Counted from the stretch's first letter, positions 21,017 to 31,574 are shown. The stretch: DNA of 64,000 nt from Vandiemenella viatica (GCA_031002005.1 CM061921.1:121426597-121490596); one strand, 5' to 3'. Made by a program: numbers and translations. The notes: generated from the sequence alone by a model not told the origin.

Positions 21017-21394
21017 TTACTCTGTGACGTCATAGTCGGCTTGACTTGGCCTTCCTCTTGCTGTCGCTAAACTTTGCATGAATCTCTCCTTTTGCAGTTT
21101 GGATATATTTTGCGTCACTTCGTCTAGTTTGCGCCAAAGTTGCTCATTTTTTAGTATGTCTTCCGTTTTCATGTTTCTTAGTTCATGAAATCCTTCGTTT
21201 CTGGCTTCTGCCATTTGTGTGCAATCCCAGACGATGTGTTCGGGTGTACCCTCTTCCCCGCACTCACACAAGCTTGTGTCTTTTAGTCCTCTTTTATATA
21301 GTAGGCTAGGATATGGCCCGTGTCCAGTGATGTAATGAACAAGGTTGACGGATCTAGGTGACGAAGGTTTAATCTCTCTTGAATTGTTGGCCAA
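21017..21394 (-). pseudogene. ORF2 C-terminal zinc-binding tail of the R1-like element
   Basis: The frame contains YITGHGPYPSLLYKRGLKD, then CECGEEGTPEHIVWDCTQ. A 'T-G-H-G-x-x-x-x-x-L' motif followed by C-x-C-G-x-x-x-x-x-x-H-x-x-x-x-C is the conserved C-terminal cysteine/histidine module of R1- and I-group ORF2 proteins, thought to hold nucleic acid during target-primed reverse transcription. A frameshift between about 21395 and 21507 separates it from the RT frame. Confidence 0.8.
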
Positions 21395-21506
21395 ATATTG
21401 TAGGTTCTCCTGCCAGTCGTACTAAGCGACCACTGTTGTTGCCATTCTTCCATCAAGACTGTTTTTATCTCCCGTGCTTCTGTAACCGGTCTTCCTAAAA
21501 TTTGTT

Positions 21507-22823
21507 CTACTTTTTCGGCGTCACTGGTTCGTAGCCAATAGTGTGCCCTCTCTTTCTAACTTCTAGGTCAAGTGGCCAAACGCCCAACGCAACCAACAGA
21601 GAGTCGGTCGCTGTTGTGCTATATGCACCACTTAATCTTATCAGTATGCTTCTTTGTACGCTTCTTAGTGCCTGGCGAGGTTTTACTTGCCGTAACTTAT
21701 ACGCCCAACTGCTAGCAGCATATCCCACAATCGAGGATAATATACTGTCGTGATACCTCCTTATTATGGACGTTGGAAGATGAAATCTTCTTTGCCCAGT
21801 ACTGATCAGTTTGTTCATCACTATTTTGGCACGACTGCACACCTCCGTTATATGGTCAGTAAAATTTAGTCGCTCTTCTAACGTGACTCCCAGGTATTTA
21901 CAAGTTCTAACTCTTTTTATGGAGACGTCGTTAACTTTTATTATTGGATTTCGCTTGGGGCGGCCACTGAGAACCATGTATTGAGTCTTGTGTGGTGCAA
22001 GGGTTAATTTCACTTTGGAGCACCAGTTTTGTAAATGTCTTAATGCCATTCTGCTTCTAGTCTCTACTTCGTCCCTTGTTCCGCCTTGTATCAGCAGTAG
22101 AAGGTCATCCGCGAAGGCAACAAGCCCCAGGAGTCCTTCTTGCCCAATCATGCTTTCTATGGCCATTTCGAATGTTACGTCCCAGAACACTGGTCCACAC
22201 ACCGATCCTTGCGGACAGCCTTTAGTTAATTTTTTCTCTATAGTCACTCGTGGGCATCTCAGTTTGGCAAATCGGTTTTTACAGTAGTCGCGTAACGTTC
22301 CATAGAGGTTACTAGGAATTCCTATTTCTCGCAGGCGGCTAAAAAGAGCCGGCCACCATAAGTTATCGAATGCTCCAGCAATGTCGACGGCGATAGCTAT
22401 TACATACTTGCTATTACTACTTTTCACTAGTTGCACGGCCTTATTTATGGCATCGTCGGTCGACCTACCCGCTCTGAAACCAAACTCATGTACACTCATA
22501 CCATACTTTTTCCTGTGTTCCTGTAGTTTCCATACTAAAATTTTTTCCTGCACTTTTCCAAGCACATTTAGCAGACAGATCGGCCGATAGGATTTAGGAT
22601 TTAATGGATCCTTGTCGTTCCCCTTCTTTAGGATCACCACTTCACTCTGCTTCCAGATATTTGAAACCCTGCCTTGCTGAAGGCATTTATTAAACAGTAT
22701 GCAGAGTGGTGAAGTCAACTGAACCACTAATGCCTGGAGCACTTCAGCAGCGATTCCGTCCGGTCCAGGTGTCTTTTTCCGCGACATGGCGTTAATCGCT
22801 TTAATTACTTCGTCTGGTGTCAC
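21507..22823 (-). pseudogene. Reverse transcriptase domain of the R1-like ORF2
   Basis: The 438-codon open segment covers the RT. It starts in the fingers with KKTPGPDGI, continues through SYRPICLLNVLGKVQEKI, HEFGFRAGRSTDDAI and AVDIAGAFDNLWW, then GCPQGSVCGPVFWD and the active-site motif LVAFADDLLLLI, ending in the thumb with YLGVTLEERLNFTDHI. All catalytic Asp residues (in AVDIAGAFD and FADD) are present. The enzyme would copy element RNA at a nicked target. The segment is intact, but a frameshift on each side makes the whole ORF2 a pseudogene as assembled. Confidence 0.92.
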
Positions 22824-23163
22824 ATCATCCGCTAAAGTAGCTGAGGTATAAATTTCATTGTGACCTTTACTGAGATTTGCTTGCTCTAAACTTTCACCTA
22901 CTGCCTCATCGTCGGGTAATAGTACCTTTTAAACAGTTCCTCAGCTGTGCGCTCCAATTGGCCGTCATGGTCCCGTCTGCCCTTCTTACGGTTGATAGTG
23001 TAGTCGGTGGTCTCAATTGCTAGCTGCGATCTTGTAGGGGACGCCCCAGGGATCTGACTTTAAATTAGCCTTTACATAAGCCTCCAACTCTGCTGCTTTG
23101 TTTTTTATCAGCAGCTCTTTAAAGGCAGTCTTCCTTTCCCTGTATCTATCGAAAAGCAAGCAC

Positions 23164-24129
23164 CTATCGGCAGGCAATCATGCACCGTTGGTTACTCTTT
23201 TCTCGCCTTCCTATCTCCGATCGTAGTTTTTTGCAGTCAGTCGCCTCCACTGGTATGTCTGTAGTATTCGCTGGTCTTTTGAGGGGAATGGCCATTTTCA
23301 TTACGCGCTGAATTTCACGCGTGATCCCTCTTGCTATGACATCTACATCATTACCTTCCAATAGATCCACTGGTAGACGGAATTCATCTCTTAGTTTTGC
23401 CCAATCTGCCCTACGTAAGTTATATTTTTTCCTTGTGTCGTTAATTTCATTGATTTGCAACCTACCTTTGGCCAGATCAAACAGAATCAAGTTGTGGTCA
23501 CTTGTAGTTTCGTTTTCAACCACCCTCCAGTTTCTGGCTAGGTTTCCTGCCAGCTGATTGGTCAGCGTTACATCGATATTCGATTTTGCACCGGCTCTAT
23601 TACTAAACGTTGGAGCATTATTAGGGCAGTTCCTGACTTCCAGGCATAACTCATTTAACAGTTCCTCTACCATTAAGCCTCGTTCATCCGTTGTATCACT
23701 GTACCAGAGCGGGGAGTGTGCATTTATATCTGCTGTTATAATTATCCTTTGATCTTGTAACTCAGTGCAAATTTTTCTTATTTTATTTAGATAAGCATCT
23801 ATAGGGTCCTTATATTGGCAGTACATCGATACCAAAGTAACGCTACACCACCCATCGATCTCTGCACATGCTGTGTGCTCATCACAGTATTGCGATATTT
23901 TGGTTACAGTTAGTTCTTTGTTTAGTACAATGATTCCTGCCATAGGTTTAGGTCCACTTACTATGGTTTGTGAGGATACTGGCATGTGTGGTATTTGTCC
24001 GCCCTTAGAGTAAGGCTCTTGCACACAGATAACATCCCAGTCATGTTGCGCAGCAAGATTCCTTAGCTCATGCAGGACCATATTTGTCCGTCTTGCATTA
24101 ATTTGTGCAACTTTGATTGTACCTTTCAT
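23164..24129 (-). pseudogene. APE-type endonuclease domain of the R1-like ORF2
   Basis: The frame starts at an ATG directly after the middle ORF's stop and reads IKVAQINARRTNMVLHEL (the conserved Q-x-N), then DVICVQEPYSK (the metal-binding Glu), ADINAHSPLWYS (D-x-N-A-H), SNIDVTLTN and TTSDHNLILFDL (S-D-H). These are the catalytic motifs of R1-group endonucleases, which nick the target. The frame breaks after about 320 codons; remains of the linker (ANLKSDPWGVPYKIA) are visible in another frame before the RT segment. All catalytic positions I can check are intact. Confidence 0.92.
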
Positions 24130-24974
24130 CTATGGGTGTTTAGTGTAAACATTACTCTGAGGCCATGGAAGTTTCGCGTCGAAAACTATCCTTCCATGAG
24201 TCATCACAAATTGTTTATATATTTGGTCCGGGTCAAAAATCTCATTTCTGTTGTTGAATAATTTTTTAACTAGCGTCAACAACTGGGCTGGATCCGTGGG
24301 TAAGTTGCTGGCCTTGAGTTGTATTCTGTCCACTGCTTCAAGTTGGGAAAGGTGACTGTTTTCCCTGCTGGGTGCAGCATCCTAGTGAGGTGCCTAAGCG
24401 CCATTGCCAACACATGCTCTTGTTCTAATCTGCTAATTTTTACCGTGTTCTCAAGGTCTATGTATATTTTTGTGGGATCTAACGCAGCTCTTTTTTCAAA
24501 CTTTGTTTGCAGTGATATTTTAGGGTGTGTAGATTGCGCTGCCGTCGGGCTTGCATCGACCAAGTTAGGCCCTTTACACCAACCAAGTCCTGCCCTTCTT
24601 CCTGGGTAAGGAGGGGTGGTAACAGTTTGTGTGATTGTATCCTTCAGTCTGGTTTTTATTTTTGCGTATTCTTCGGTCTGAACTGCAGTGTCTTTCGCTA
24701 TGTGTTTCGTCTCTACGTATTCTTCAGTCTGAACTGTAGCATCTTTCGTTGTGTTTTGTGTCTCTGCGACTTCTTCCGTCTGTACTGCTGAGTCTATCAT
24801 TTTTGGTGCTAAGTCTCGGCCTTGTTTTTTACTTCTAAAGTTTGCCGCTCGTTCTGCATCCCTGCGCTTCCGTGACGGATTTTTATTTTTTCTCTTGTTT
24901 GTTATTACTATCCCATGTTTATCATACATAAGGGTTTTTTCAATCCCTTTTGCTGTTTTAACTGGCTTATCCAT
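24130..24974 (-). pseudogene. Middle ORF of the R1-like element (gag C-terminal region)
   Basis: From ATG the product has a basic start (SRKRRDAERAANFRSKKQ), three 17-residue repeats built on AVQTEE/TVQTEE, a Pro/Gly-rich linker with RRAGLGWCKGPNLVDASP, then YIDLENTVKISRLEQEHVLA, a helical segment. One frameshift near 24320 links to the final part (DRIQLKASNLPTDPAQLLTL...). The ATG overlaps the ORF1 stop (ATGGATAA), and its TAG directly abuts the ORF2 ATG. It carries no catalytic motif; it is probably the C-terminal region of gag, split off by a frame change or made by coupled translation. Confidence 0.65.
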
Positions 24975-26051
24975 AATCTATTCGGCTGATCATACGCTGA
25001 AGGAGCATCTGATAGGTTAGACACTCCTTCCCTTTCTTTTTGCACGTTTTACCTCTCTTCGCACATGGGATGCATACAGGAGCAATGTTTTTCTTTTCGC
25101 ATTGGTCTTTCTTGTGTCCAGTCGCACCGCAGTGGCCGCATGTTGAGTCAGCTTGCTGACAGTGCTTGCTGACATGACCCCAATCACAGCACCTTACACA
25201 GTTCGGTACTGTAATGTAATCCTTAGCCGTCACAGCTGAAAATTCAATGAATATTTTTTTCTGTTCCAACAACATAGTTCTAACTTTTCCACTAACTTCC
25301 ACTACATGATGGACGGTAGCCTTATTTCTCGGACCTGTTTTAAATCTTGGTTTGAAACCTTCTACGAAATCAGTTCTGGCTACTTTGTCTTCAAAATTTT
25401 GCTCATAAACAATATCTCTCAATTTCTCTGTATCGATGGAGACTGGTATATCATATAGAATAACTAACGGCTTCCGCTTCCTGGGTAATTCGCATCTCAT
25501 GTCAGTATTAAGTGTCTGGTTATCTAGAATTTTCTTTGCATCCTGCGCGGTATTTGTCTCAACAATTACAGCTTGCTTTGTTGTCCTGACTCTGTTTATT
25601 TTTATTTTATCTTTCTGCGGCCTTAGTATCGTAGTGACCTTCTCCGCCACTTGTTTAGGCGTCTCCCCTTTTTTAGAAGAAATGAACACTGCACAAGTCG
25701 CTGTTGGGGTTATCATACTTTTGGTGTGTGCCTTCCACCAGTAGCTGCGACAGTAGCATAGCTATGTGTGGGTTGCACACCCCCGCTTTCCTTAATTTCT
25801 TGTCTTAGTCTATATTTTCGTTGATTAACTCCTTCAGTCTTCCCTCCATATGAGATACAGCGACTGCCAGAACGCAAACTTATCCTTTAGCTCTCATAGT
25901 TTTTGCTCTGATAATTTTTGGCCATGGATCTCATTTAGGTATTTAAGTATTTAACTAGCTCCTCGTACCTCTCTCCAAATGCAAAAGGAATTGCATTCGG
26001 AGCGCAGTCACTAGTATCGCTTGTCGTATTCATTCCGTTACTGAGCTCCAT
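24967..26051 (-). pseudogene. ORF1 (gag-like, CCHC zinc knuckles) of the R1-like element
   Basis: An ATG at the right edge begins MELSNGMNTTSDTSD; frame breaks follow, and a 249-codon open part ends at 24967. It includes an RRM-like/esterase-free region with LVILYDIPVSIDTEKLRDIV, then CVRCCDWGHVSKHC, CGHCGATGHKKDQC and CIPCAKRGKTCKKKGKEC. The first two are clear CCHC knuckles, the third is modified. R1-group ORF1 proteins with these knuckles coat element RNA. Before the knuckle frame, HSYATVAATGG can be read, a common gag linker motif. At least two disruptions lie between 25717 and 26000. Confidence 0.8.
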
Positions 26052-26329
26052 CTGCGACTCCTAATATGTGGGTTCATCACAAACTAAATCCATTTTGTTA
26101 ACCTGCAGGTCAATTCTCAAGGCCGAAGCCTCGCTGGATCTATCTCACAGTATAGCAATTATTCACAGTACCTGTACAATGCTGAAGCTGCAATGGCAGG
26201 CGTATCCGGACACTGGTAGAAACACAAAATCCACAAAACCCAAAACCAACACTGCAACAACACTACATACACTGCTAAGTCGGAGCGCACAGCACGACAC
26301 GTCCGCTCACTCCGAGCGTCAACAAGCTA
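26052..26329 (-). promoter_or_regulatory. 5' untranslated region / likely internal promoter of the R1-like element
   Basis: The 278 bp between the target duplication and the first ORF1 ATG form the 5' end of the retrotransposon. Non-LTR elements carry their Pol II promoter here. I see no specific TATA box; the first bases on the minus strand are TAGCTTGTTGACGCTCGGAG. Role inferred from position. Confidence 0.5.
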
Positions 26330-26343
26330 GGGTGGATGCATAT
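26330..26343. repeat. 14-bp target-site duplication, right copy
   Basis: GGGTGGATGCATAT, identical to 19898-19911. Confidence 0.95.
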
Positions 26344-27290
26344 CGGAAACGGCTTATTTTGTGAACTGTTCACGTGCCGCCGTGGTGAAAGTATACCGTG
26401 CATGGCAAAATGGCACTATTCAAAGTCAGCGGCGTGGAACATGTGGTGCACCACGGGCTACAGATGACAGAGGCGAACGAAGGCTACAGAGATGCGTTCG
26501 GGCAAATAGACGTGCAACTGTTGAGCAACTGACCGCCCAGATGAACCAAGGGGCTACCAAGAGTGTATCCTCAACAACGGTTCAGCGGAATGTTGCTGCG
26601 CATGGGCCTCCGCAGCAGACGCCTGGTTAATGCACCTATGCTTATTGCTGATCATCGGCGACGAAGGCTGGAATTTGCACGCCAATACCGCAACTGGACG
26701 TCCACAGAGTGGCGACAGGCGGCTTTTTCCGATGAATCACGTTTTATGCTCCATCGGACAGATGGACCTTGGCGCATACGGCGTGAAACGTCTGAAATCA
26801 AACACCTTGCAACAATTGCCGGAAGGATCCAGGGTGGAGGAGGGAGCATTATGGTTTGGGGAATGTTTTCCTGGCATTCACTGGGTGAACTCATCATTGT
26901 GGAAGGCACGACGGATCAGCACAAGTACGTATCTGTCTTTGCGGACCATGTCCACCCCTAAATGCGAATAATTTTTCCTCAGAATGATGGTATCTACCAG
27001 CAGGACAATGCGACGTGTCATATAGCTCGCAGTGTATGTGCGTGGTTCGAAGAGCACCAGGATGAGTTTACCTTACACCCCTGGCCAGCAAAATCACCGG
27101 AATTTAAACCCAATCGAGAATCTGTGGGACCACCTCGATCGGGTTGTTCGCGCCATGGATCCTCAACCGTGTAATCTAGCGCAGCTGGCCACGGCACTGG
27201 TGGCTCACAATTCCAGTGAACACCTTCAGAAACCTAATTGACTCTCTTCCTGCACGCCTCGAGCGGTCCGCTCTGCGAAAGGTGGTTATT
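26344..27290 (+). pseudogene. Tc1-type transposase, main piece after the retrotransposon
   Basis: Reading resumes with CSRAAVVKVYRAWQNG (end of first helix-turn-helix), then VRANRRATVEQLTAQMNQG (second DNA-binding region). After a shift near 26560 it reads TEWRQAAFSDESRFMLHR (first catalytic Asp), GGGSIMVWGMFSWHSLG, a premature stop near 26960, then GIYQQDNATCHIARS (second Asp). One more shift precedes the NPIENLW region with the Glu. Length, motifs and TIRs fit Tc1/mariner. Three or more lesions plus the retrotransposon insertion inactivate it. Confidence 0.85.
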
Positions 27291-27334
27291 CTGGTTTTTG
27301 AAAGGTGGTCACATTAATGTGACTGGACTGTGTA

Positions 27335-28268
27335 TAAATGCTACAGATAATACAGCGTAAACATCGAATGCCCTTCTCCTCACATGAATTTCTGCATGTA
27401 GTCGTCATAAATAAACAAATAGAACTTGCAAATGTAAATGAATGTACCATTGTATCTTCTTTAAGCTTTACCTCGCATTAAAATTTTTTATCCCTGCTCT
27501 TCGTATTTTTATGCAGTTATTTACACAAATGACAATTAAGTTACATTTTAGCTTGCATCGCAATTAACACTGTAAGTACAAATAAAATAAAATTCAATTA
27601 TTTATTTGAAATTTACACTTCCTTTTAAGAGCATAAACACAAACAAAAAAATCAATGCAGTTATTCATCTGAATTTTTCCGACTAATCAAGCAGCGCTAT
27701 GGTGGCAATCAGTGTAACTAACACTACAGGCATTATCGAGACTCTCCGAAGGTTGCCGATGTATCGAGGTGAGCGCAGTCTCCAGACGACGCAATGTATT
27801 AAAGAGGATTATAACTCAAACCTCAGAAAGATTAGTATAGGATAGCAGCGGTATGAATGAGATACAATAACAATAAAAGGAAACACTGTATATTTGAAAA
27901 GGTTTATTTAAGTTACTGTGGAATACACAATGCTTACACCACGTATTTGTTAGATTCATACAGTTTTTAATACTTTTTTTTTAAAACAAACAAATAAGGG
28001 AATAAATAGGTTCATATCCAAATCGAACTTTTGCAAGTATCATCGATAAACAGGCCAGTGAGTCCAGCTCTCAGGTCCGGAAGGGTCACTTATCTGCTTG
28101 TAAGCAACGAAATACTCACGCACTTTGACTTTGTTTTCATTAGACTGCCGTGACTGAATCAGGAGTTCAATACAGTATGACGGAAAATTATTTAGATGAC
28201 TTTACCAAAGTCAAAATTTTATTATGAACTTCATACATTTGCCAAAATAATAGACATCATTCTCCTTG
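27335..28268. other. AT-rich spacer, no recognised gene
   Basis: No domain or terminal repeat found in this stretch. Confidence 0.5.
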
Positions 28269-28271
28269 TTA
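28269..28271. repeat. TTA target duplication, left copy
   Basis: TTA abuts the Harbinger left end and recurs at 29712-29714; a 3-bp TWA/TTA duplication is the PIF/Harbinger signature. Confidence 0.75.
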
Positions 28272-28570
28272 GGCCGGGTCTACACGTAATGTCTTGACTG
28301 ACGTTTTACTTGATCAGGCAAAACGTATCAGACAAAACATTGTGTGTGGACAGCAAAACGGACGTTTTACCTGAACTGAATGAAGACGGACGACTTCCAG
28401 AAAACGGATCGGCGGGAGCTTTGTTTTCCGTCTTGACTGACGACTTCCAGCATTTTTGTCGGTCTTTACTGATGTTTTTCCTCCTTGTGCGGAGCTAAAA
28501 TAACTATTATTTTGTTTTTCTTTTTGAAAACATTTTACGCGGTGGTCTTTTAGAGTCTAGGGCTGTGATT

Positions 28571-28897
28571 TCTTTACGGAATTAATTGCGTTATATCATA
28601 GTTTTCCCTGGATACGGCAAGTTAAAGTCAAATGACTACAGCGATCGGGACAAAACAAATTAAGCATATGCTTTGGTTGATAAATATAAGCAAGTGTATC
28701 TTGGAAATACAATGGAAGCGGATATAAAAGAAATAATCAATTCTTTTCGTTCAGTGTTTCTCAAAAGTTTGCTAGAAGTTAAGCAATCGGCTTCTCTGTG
28801 GAATTTCGACCTTCTTTTATTTTTAAACTATACAGATACACCAAGAGAAACAATTATCAATACAGAGAATGATTCAGAAGTTGAAGTAAGTTGTTGA
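28571..28897 (+). pseudogene. MADF-domain gene of the Harbinger derivative
   Basis: The frame reads FTELIALYHSFPWIRQVKVK before a stop, then YSDRDKTN, YALVDKYKQVYLGNTMEADI, KEIINSFRSVFLKSLLEV and SASLWNFDLLLFLNYTDTPR. Together these cover a MADF domain: L-I-x-L-Y-x-S-x-P, Y-S-x-R-D-K, V-x-K-Y-K, K-I-N-x-F/L-R-x-x-F and the final W-x-F-D-L-L-x-F-L. Such proteins are the DNA-binding partners of Harbinger transposases. At least one shift and two stops break it; a GTAAGT donor lies at its end. Confidence 0.7.
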
Positions 28898-29019
28898 CCG
28901 CTGCAAATTAACAGAACTGTACATATAAAAATAAAATAGGTTTATTTAATAGCTAGACAGTAGTAGTGCTAAATATAAATGAAAGAAATTATTATTGTCT
29001 TCAAAATTATTTTATTTTA

Positions 29020-29600
29020 TCCAATTCTCCTAAAGGAGTTACGGCGTTGTCCTGCCAATGTCATGATCCTTGGTTATTAAAGTACATCTTGAATGTATCC
29101 CCTACACGTTTCGTATCTTCCAGATCAAGCCCACGTCTTCTTAGTTGAATGTTGTGCATATTTCCTGGTTTCAACATTTCATATATAACTCCACAAGATT
29201 CTAGTATAAGGCGTCTAAGAGATTGTTACGACATTACAGCTGTGAACTCAAAGTGTTGAGATTGTTTCGACATTACAGTTGTGAACTCTATATCTTCGTA
29301 GTTTCTACTTGTTACTAGAAATCTTAGAATAGCAGTCAGTCCCTCAAAGGGTGAGATTTTCCCTGTCACAGCAGAGTCTTATTTTTTAGATTATTTCAAA
29401 TAAGGATCCGTAACTATTCGTAAATAATTACGCCAGTATTCAGGTTCGTGAGGTAATTTGCGAAGCAAATTTATATGAAAGAACCTTTTTCTCTTTAGCA
29501 ACCAACTTCTAGATCATTCTTACTTTTTAATCTCTTTAGACATAGTGAAATAACCACTAAAAGTAATGCTTTTCTCATGATTTCAATAGAACTGAGCTGA
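29020..29600 (-). pseudogene. Core-deleted Harbinger transposase
   Basis: Minus-strand frames give KRFFHINLLRKLPHEPEYW and RNYLRI, then GLTAILRFLVTSRNYEDIEF and ILESCGVIYEML, all N-terminal features shared with the 9.3-9.6 kb copy. Immediately after come RRRGLDLEDTKRVGDTFKMY and FNNQGS, which match the extreme C-terminus (R-D-x-F-x-x-Y-F-N-x-x-G). The whole catalytic DDE core, roughly 150-200 residues, is missing between these. The product could not transpose anything. Confidence 0.7.
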
Positions 29601-29736
29601 AGACGGAAGTTAAAAACGTAAGTGTGTGGACGCGAGTTTTTGGTCAGTTTTACCTGACGTCTTGCCTGATCAAGTTATACGTCAGTCAAGACGTTACGTG
29701 TAGACTCGGCCTTAGAAGTACAGTGATGTTCCGTTA

Positions 29737-29952
29737 TTAAAGGGTAATATTTTCCTTGCAGTTGCAATGCTCTTTAATCGAATCATAGCTTCTATCCAAC
29801 TGAGCTGCATGGTGTGATGGTGATTTGAGGAAGTTTCGTGAGTTTTTGACACTCTGATAAGTAGCTCCAGTCATCAAATCATTCTTTTCACAGATTATAT
29901 TGAATAAACAACAGTAAAAACAATGTACTTTATCTGCAAATTTAGAAAACAA
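29737..29952 (-). pseudogene. hAT-related TTF-type zinc-finger fragment
   Basis: The frame reads KFADKVHCFYCCLFN, then MTGATYQSVKNSRNFLKSP and HHAAQLDRSYDSI. Cys-x-x-Cys followed about 25 residues later by a W/F-x-x-L-x-x-H-x-x-S-x-x-H-x-x-x-x-x-x pattern is the TTF-type finger of hAT (DUF4371-group) transposases. Only this domain is seen; no dimerisation domain or DDE motif was found upstream or downstream. Confidence 0.45.
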
Positions 29953-31574
29953 GTCATCTTCTTTTATAAGTTACTCCTTCGACATTACTCTTAATAATGT
30001 TTATTTCAAACATAAAGTCTCTGATTTTTTTTTCTGGATTTTTTTTATTGTTCAGATAATTATTTCTTCTGTGGCTGCAGATTCAATGAGCGTCCATTTT
30101 GAAATATCATCATAATACGTACTTTGAAAAGGCGAAGGTAGTGGTATATCTAGTATATTATGAACCACAGACAACGTTCTAACCATAGCTAAATCATACA
30201 TGCTGCTCTTTAACATCATGACCCTCGTCTGAAGAACTTCTATTAAATAATTTTCTTCCGACGCCAGAAGAACTAGTTATGGTGAAGATGATTTATATGA
30301 CTTCTCAATTGCAAAAAATTTTGGAAGCAATTTTGAAGTCTTTCCAGTTTCACTTTGGTTTTGTTTTCTTTTTAAGTATTTGCGCCAAACAATGCTGTAG
30401 ATAGAGACATGTCTTATCCGTAAAAGACGCATTATGCATTGTAAATATTTACGACACCAACGTTAATTGCAATTACCTAAGGCCTAACTTGGCAGAAATA
30501 AAGTAAGTTCTATGACGACGTACAACTATGCATTAAGCTGAAGGTATTACGTTTATAAACACTTCTTGATGATTAGTGTTTTAAAATAATATGTCAACAA
30601 AAAGTTATTACAGATTTTATTTTTCATTTTTGCGCAGACGATCTATCGCCCCTCGTCCGACGGCGCCCAAGGGCCAACCCTGCATACAGCAACTTTGAAG
30701 CATGTGTGGATCCTTTTAAAATCATTTCACTTTCCCGGAAAGAAACTCGGTTTGCTTGATTGGTAACCATGCTTCACATTCACAACTCACGTCATATGAG
30801 ATTTCTTCCGTTTCCACGCAGTCCATAGTTGTCTGTGGATTGCCAGCTAGATTATTGTGTGAATGTGTAAATACTGTATGAGTGAAGTTGAAATATAGTA
30901 TTTATCCGTTTGTCTAGTTCATAAATATCTACAGTGGGTTTTAAATTGACTGCTGCATTAAGTATAAATGTGCATGAACCGCCACACGTCTGTAAATAAA
31001 GTGCTGTACAGAAATTTTTTTTACTGCACATAGTTAAATCTAATGCTGTAAAAAATGTACATAAAATGCTGTATGTTGTTTCTGTGCATAGTGCTCATAG
31101 ACTGCTGTACATAGACTGTAATACAGAGAAAACATTTGGCTGTACGTGGTTAAAACATTTGCTGTGCTAATGTACATACAATAGTGTACAGAAATTCTTT
31201 CACTGTACAAAAAAAAAAAAAAAACCTTTGTCCTTCACTTTGTATGCAAGTATGTCAAAATAACAACCCATAAATTATAGAATAATCGAACTATATTGGT
31301 ATTATACATTAATATTCCATCATTTTCACGTCTACATTTTTATATTATAAATTATTCGAATAATACGTGATTTGCAGTTATCAGTCACAGCCATACTGCT
31401 GTCAGTATAAAAACATATGTTTTTAATTAGTGGAGCCCCATATTTTTCATCATGATGGTGTCGAATAAAGCACATGATTTTAAACAATTCATGCTCCAAA
31501 AAATCTCACTATTATTGAACACTATGATAGTGACAACTGCAACCCCTTTGTTTAAATAATTTTATCAGTAATAT
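29953..31574. other. AT-rich spacer with an iterated GCTGTACA-type motif
   Basis: No gene recognised. From about 30990 to 31210 the word CTGTACA/CTGTGCA/CTGCACA recurs about ten times at irregular spacing (for example near 31000, 31024, 31064, 31080, 31102, 31142, 31182, 31206), just before an A-tract at 31207-31224. This looks like the 3' end of a retroposed element of unknown type. Confidence 0.4.

Larger units (their letters stand above)
19912..26329 (-). mobile_element. Nearly full-length R1-clade-like non-LTR retrotransposon
   Basis: The 6.4-kb insertion has a perfect 14-bp target duplication, a 5' untranslated region, a gag-like ORF1, a middle ORF, an ORF2 with endonuclease and reverse transcriptase, and a 1.1-kb 3' region ending in an A-rich tail (minus-strand AATAAAAAAAAATA). 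The APE endonuclease plus RT without RNase H, together with CCHC knuckles in gag, fits the R1 clade. Only a few frameshifts and stops are visible, so insertion was comparatively recent. It is not in rDNA, so it is not a site-specific R1. Confidence 0.85.
19688..27332 (+). mobile_element. Tc1-type transposon, split by an R1-like retrotransposon
   Basis: Left terminus CACAGTCCAGTCACATTAAT and right terminus, its reverse complement, form TIRs of about 28 bp including GTGACCACC. The right flank is TA; on the left the expected TA reads TG. Without the insertion at 19912-26329 the element would be about 1.2 kb, normal for Tc1. The transposase runs left to right in two pieces. Confidence 0.85.
28272..29711. 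mobile_element. Harbinger deletion derivative with clear TIRs and TTA duplication
   Basis: Left end GGCCGGGTCTACACGTAA and inverted right end GGCCGAGTCTACACGTAA continue with GTCTTGACTGACGT on both sides, so the TIRs exceed 30 bp. The interior has a plus-strand MADF gene remnant and, facing it, a minus-strand transposase whose N-terminus is joined directly to its C-terminus without the DDE core. This is the best-defined Harbinger copy here and shows the family's convergent two-gene layout. Confidence 0.9.
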
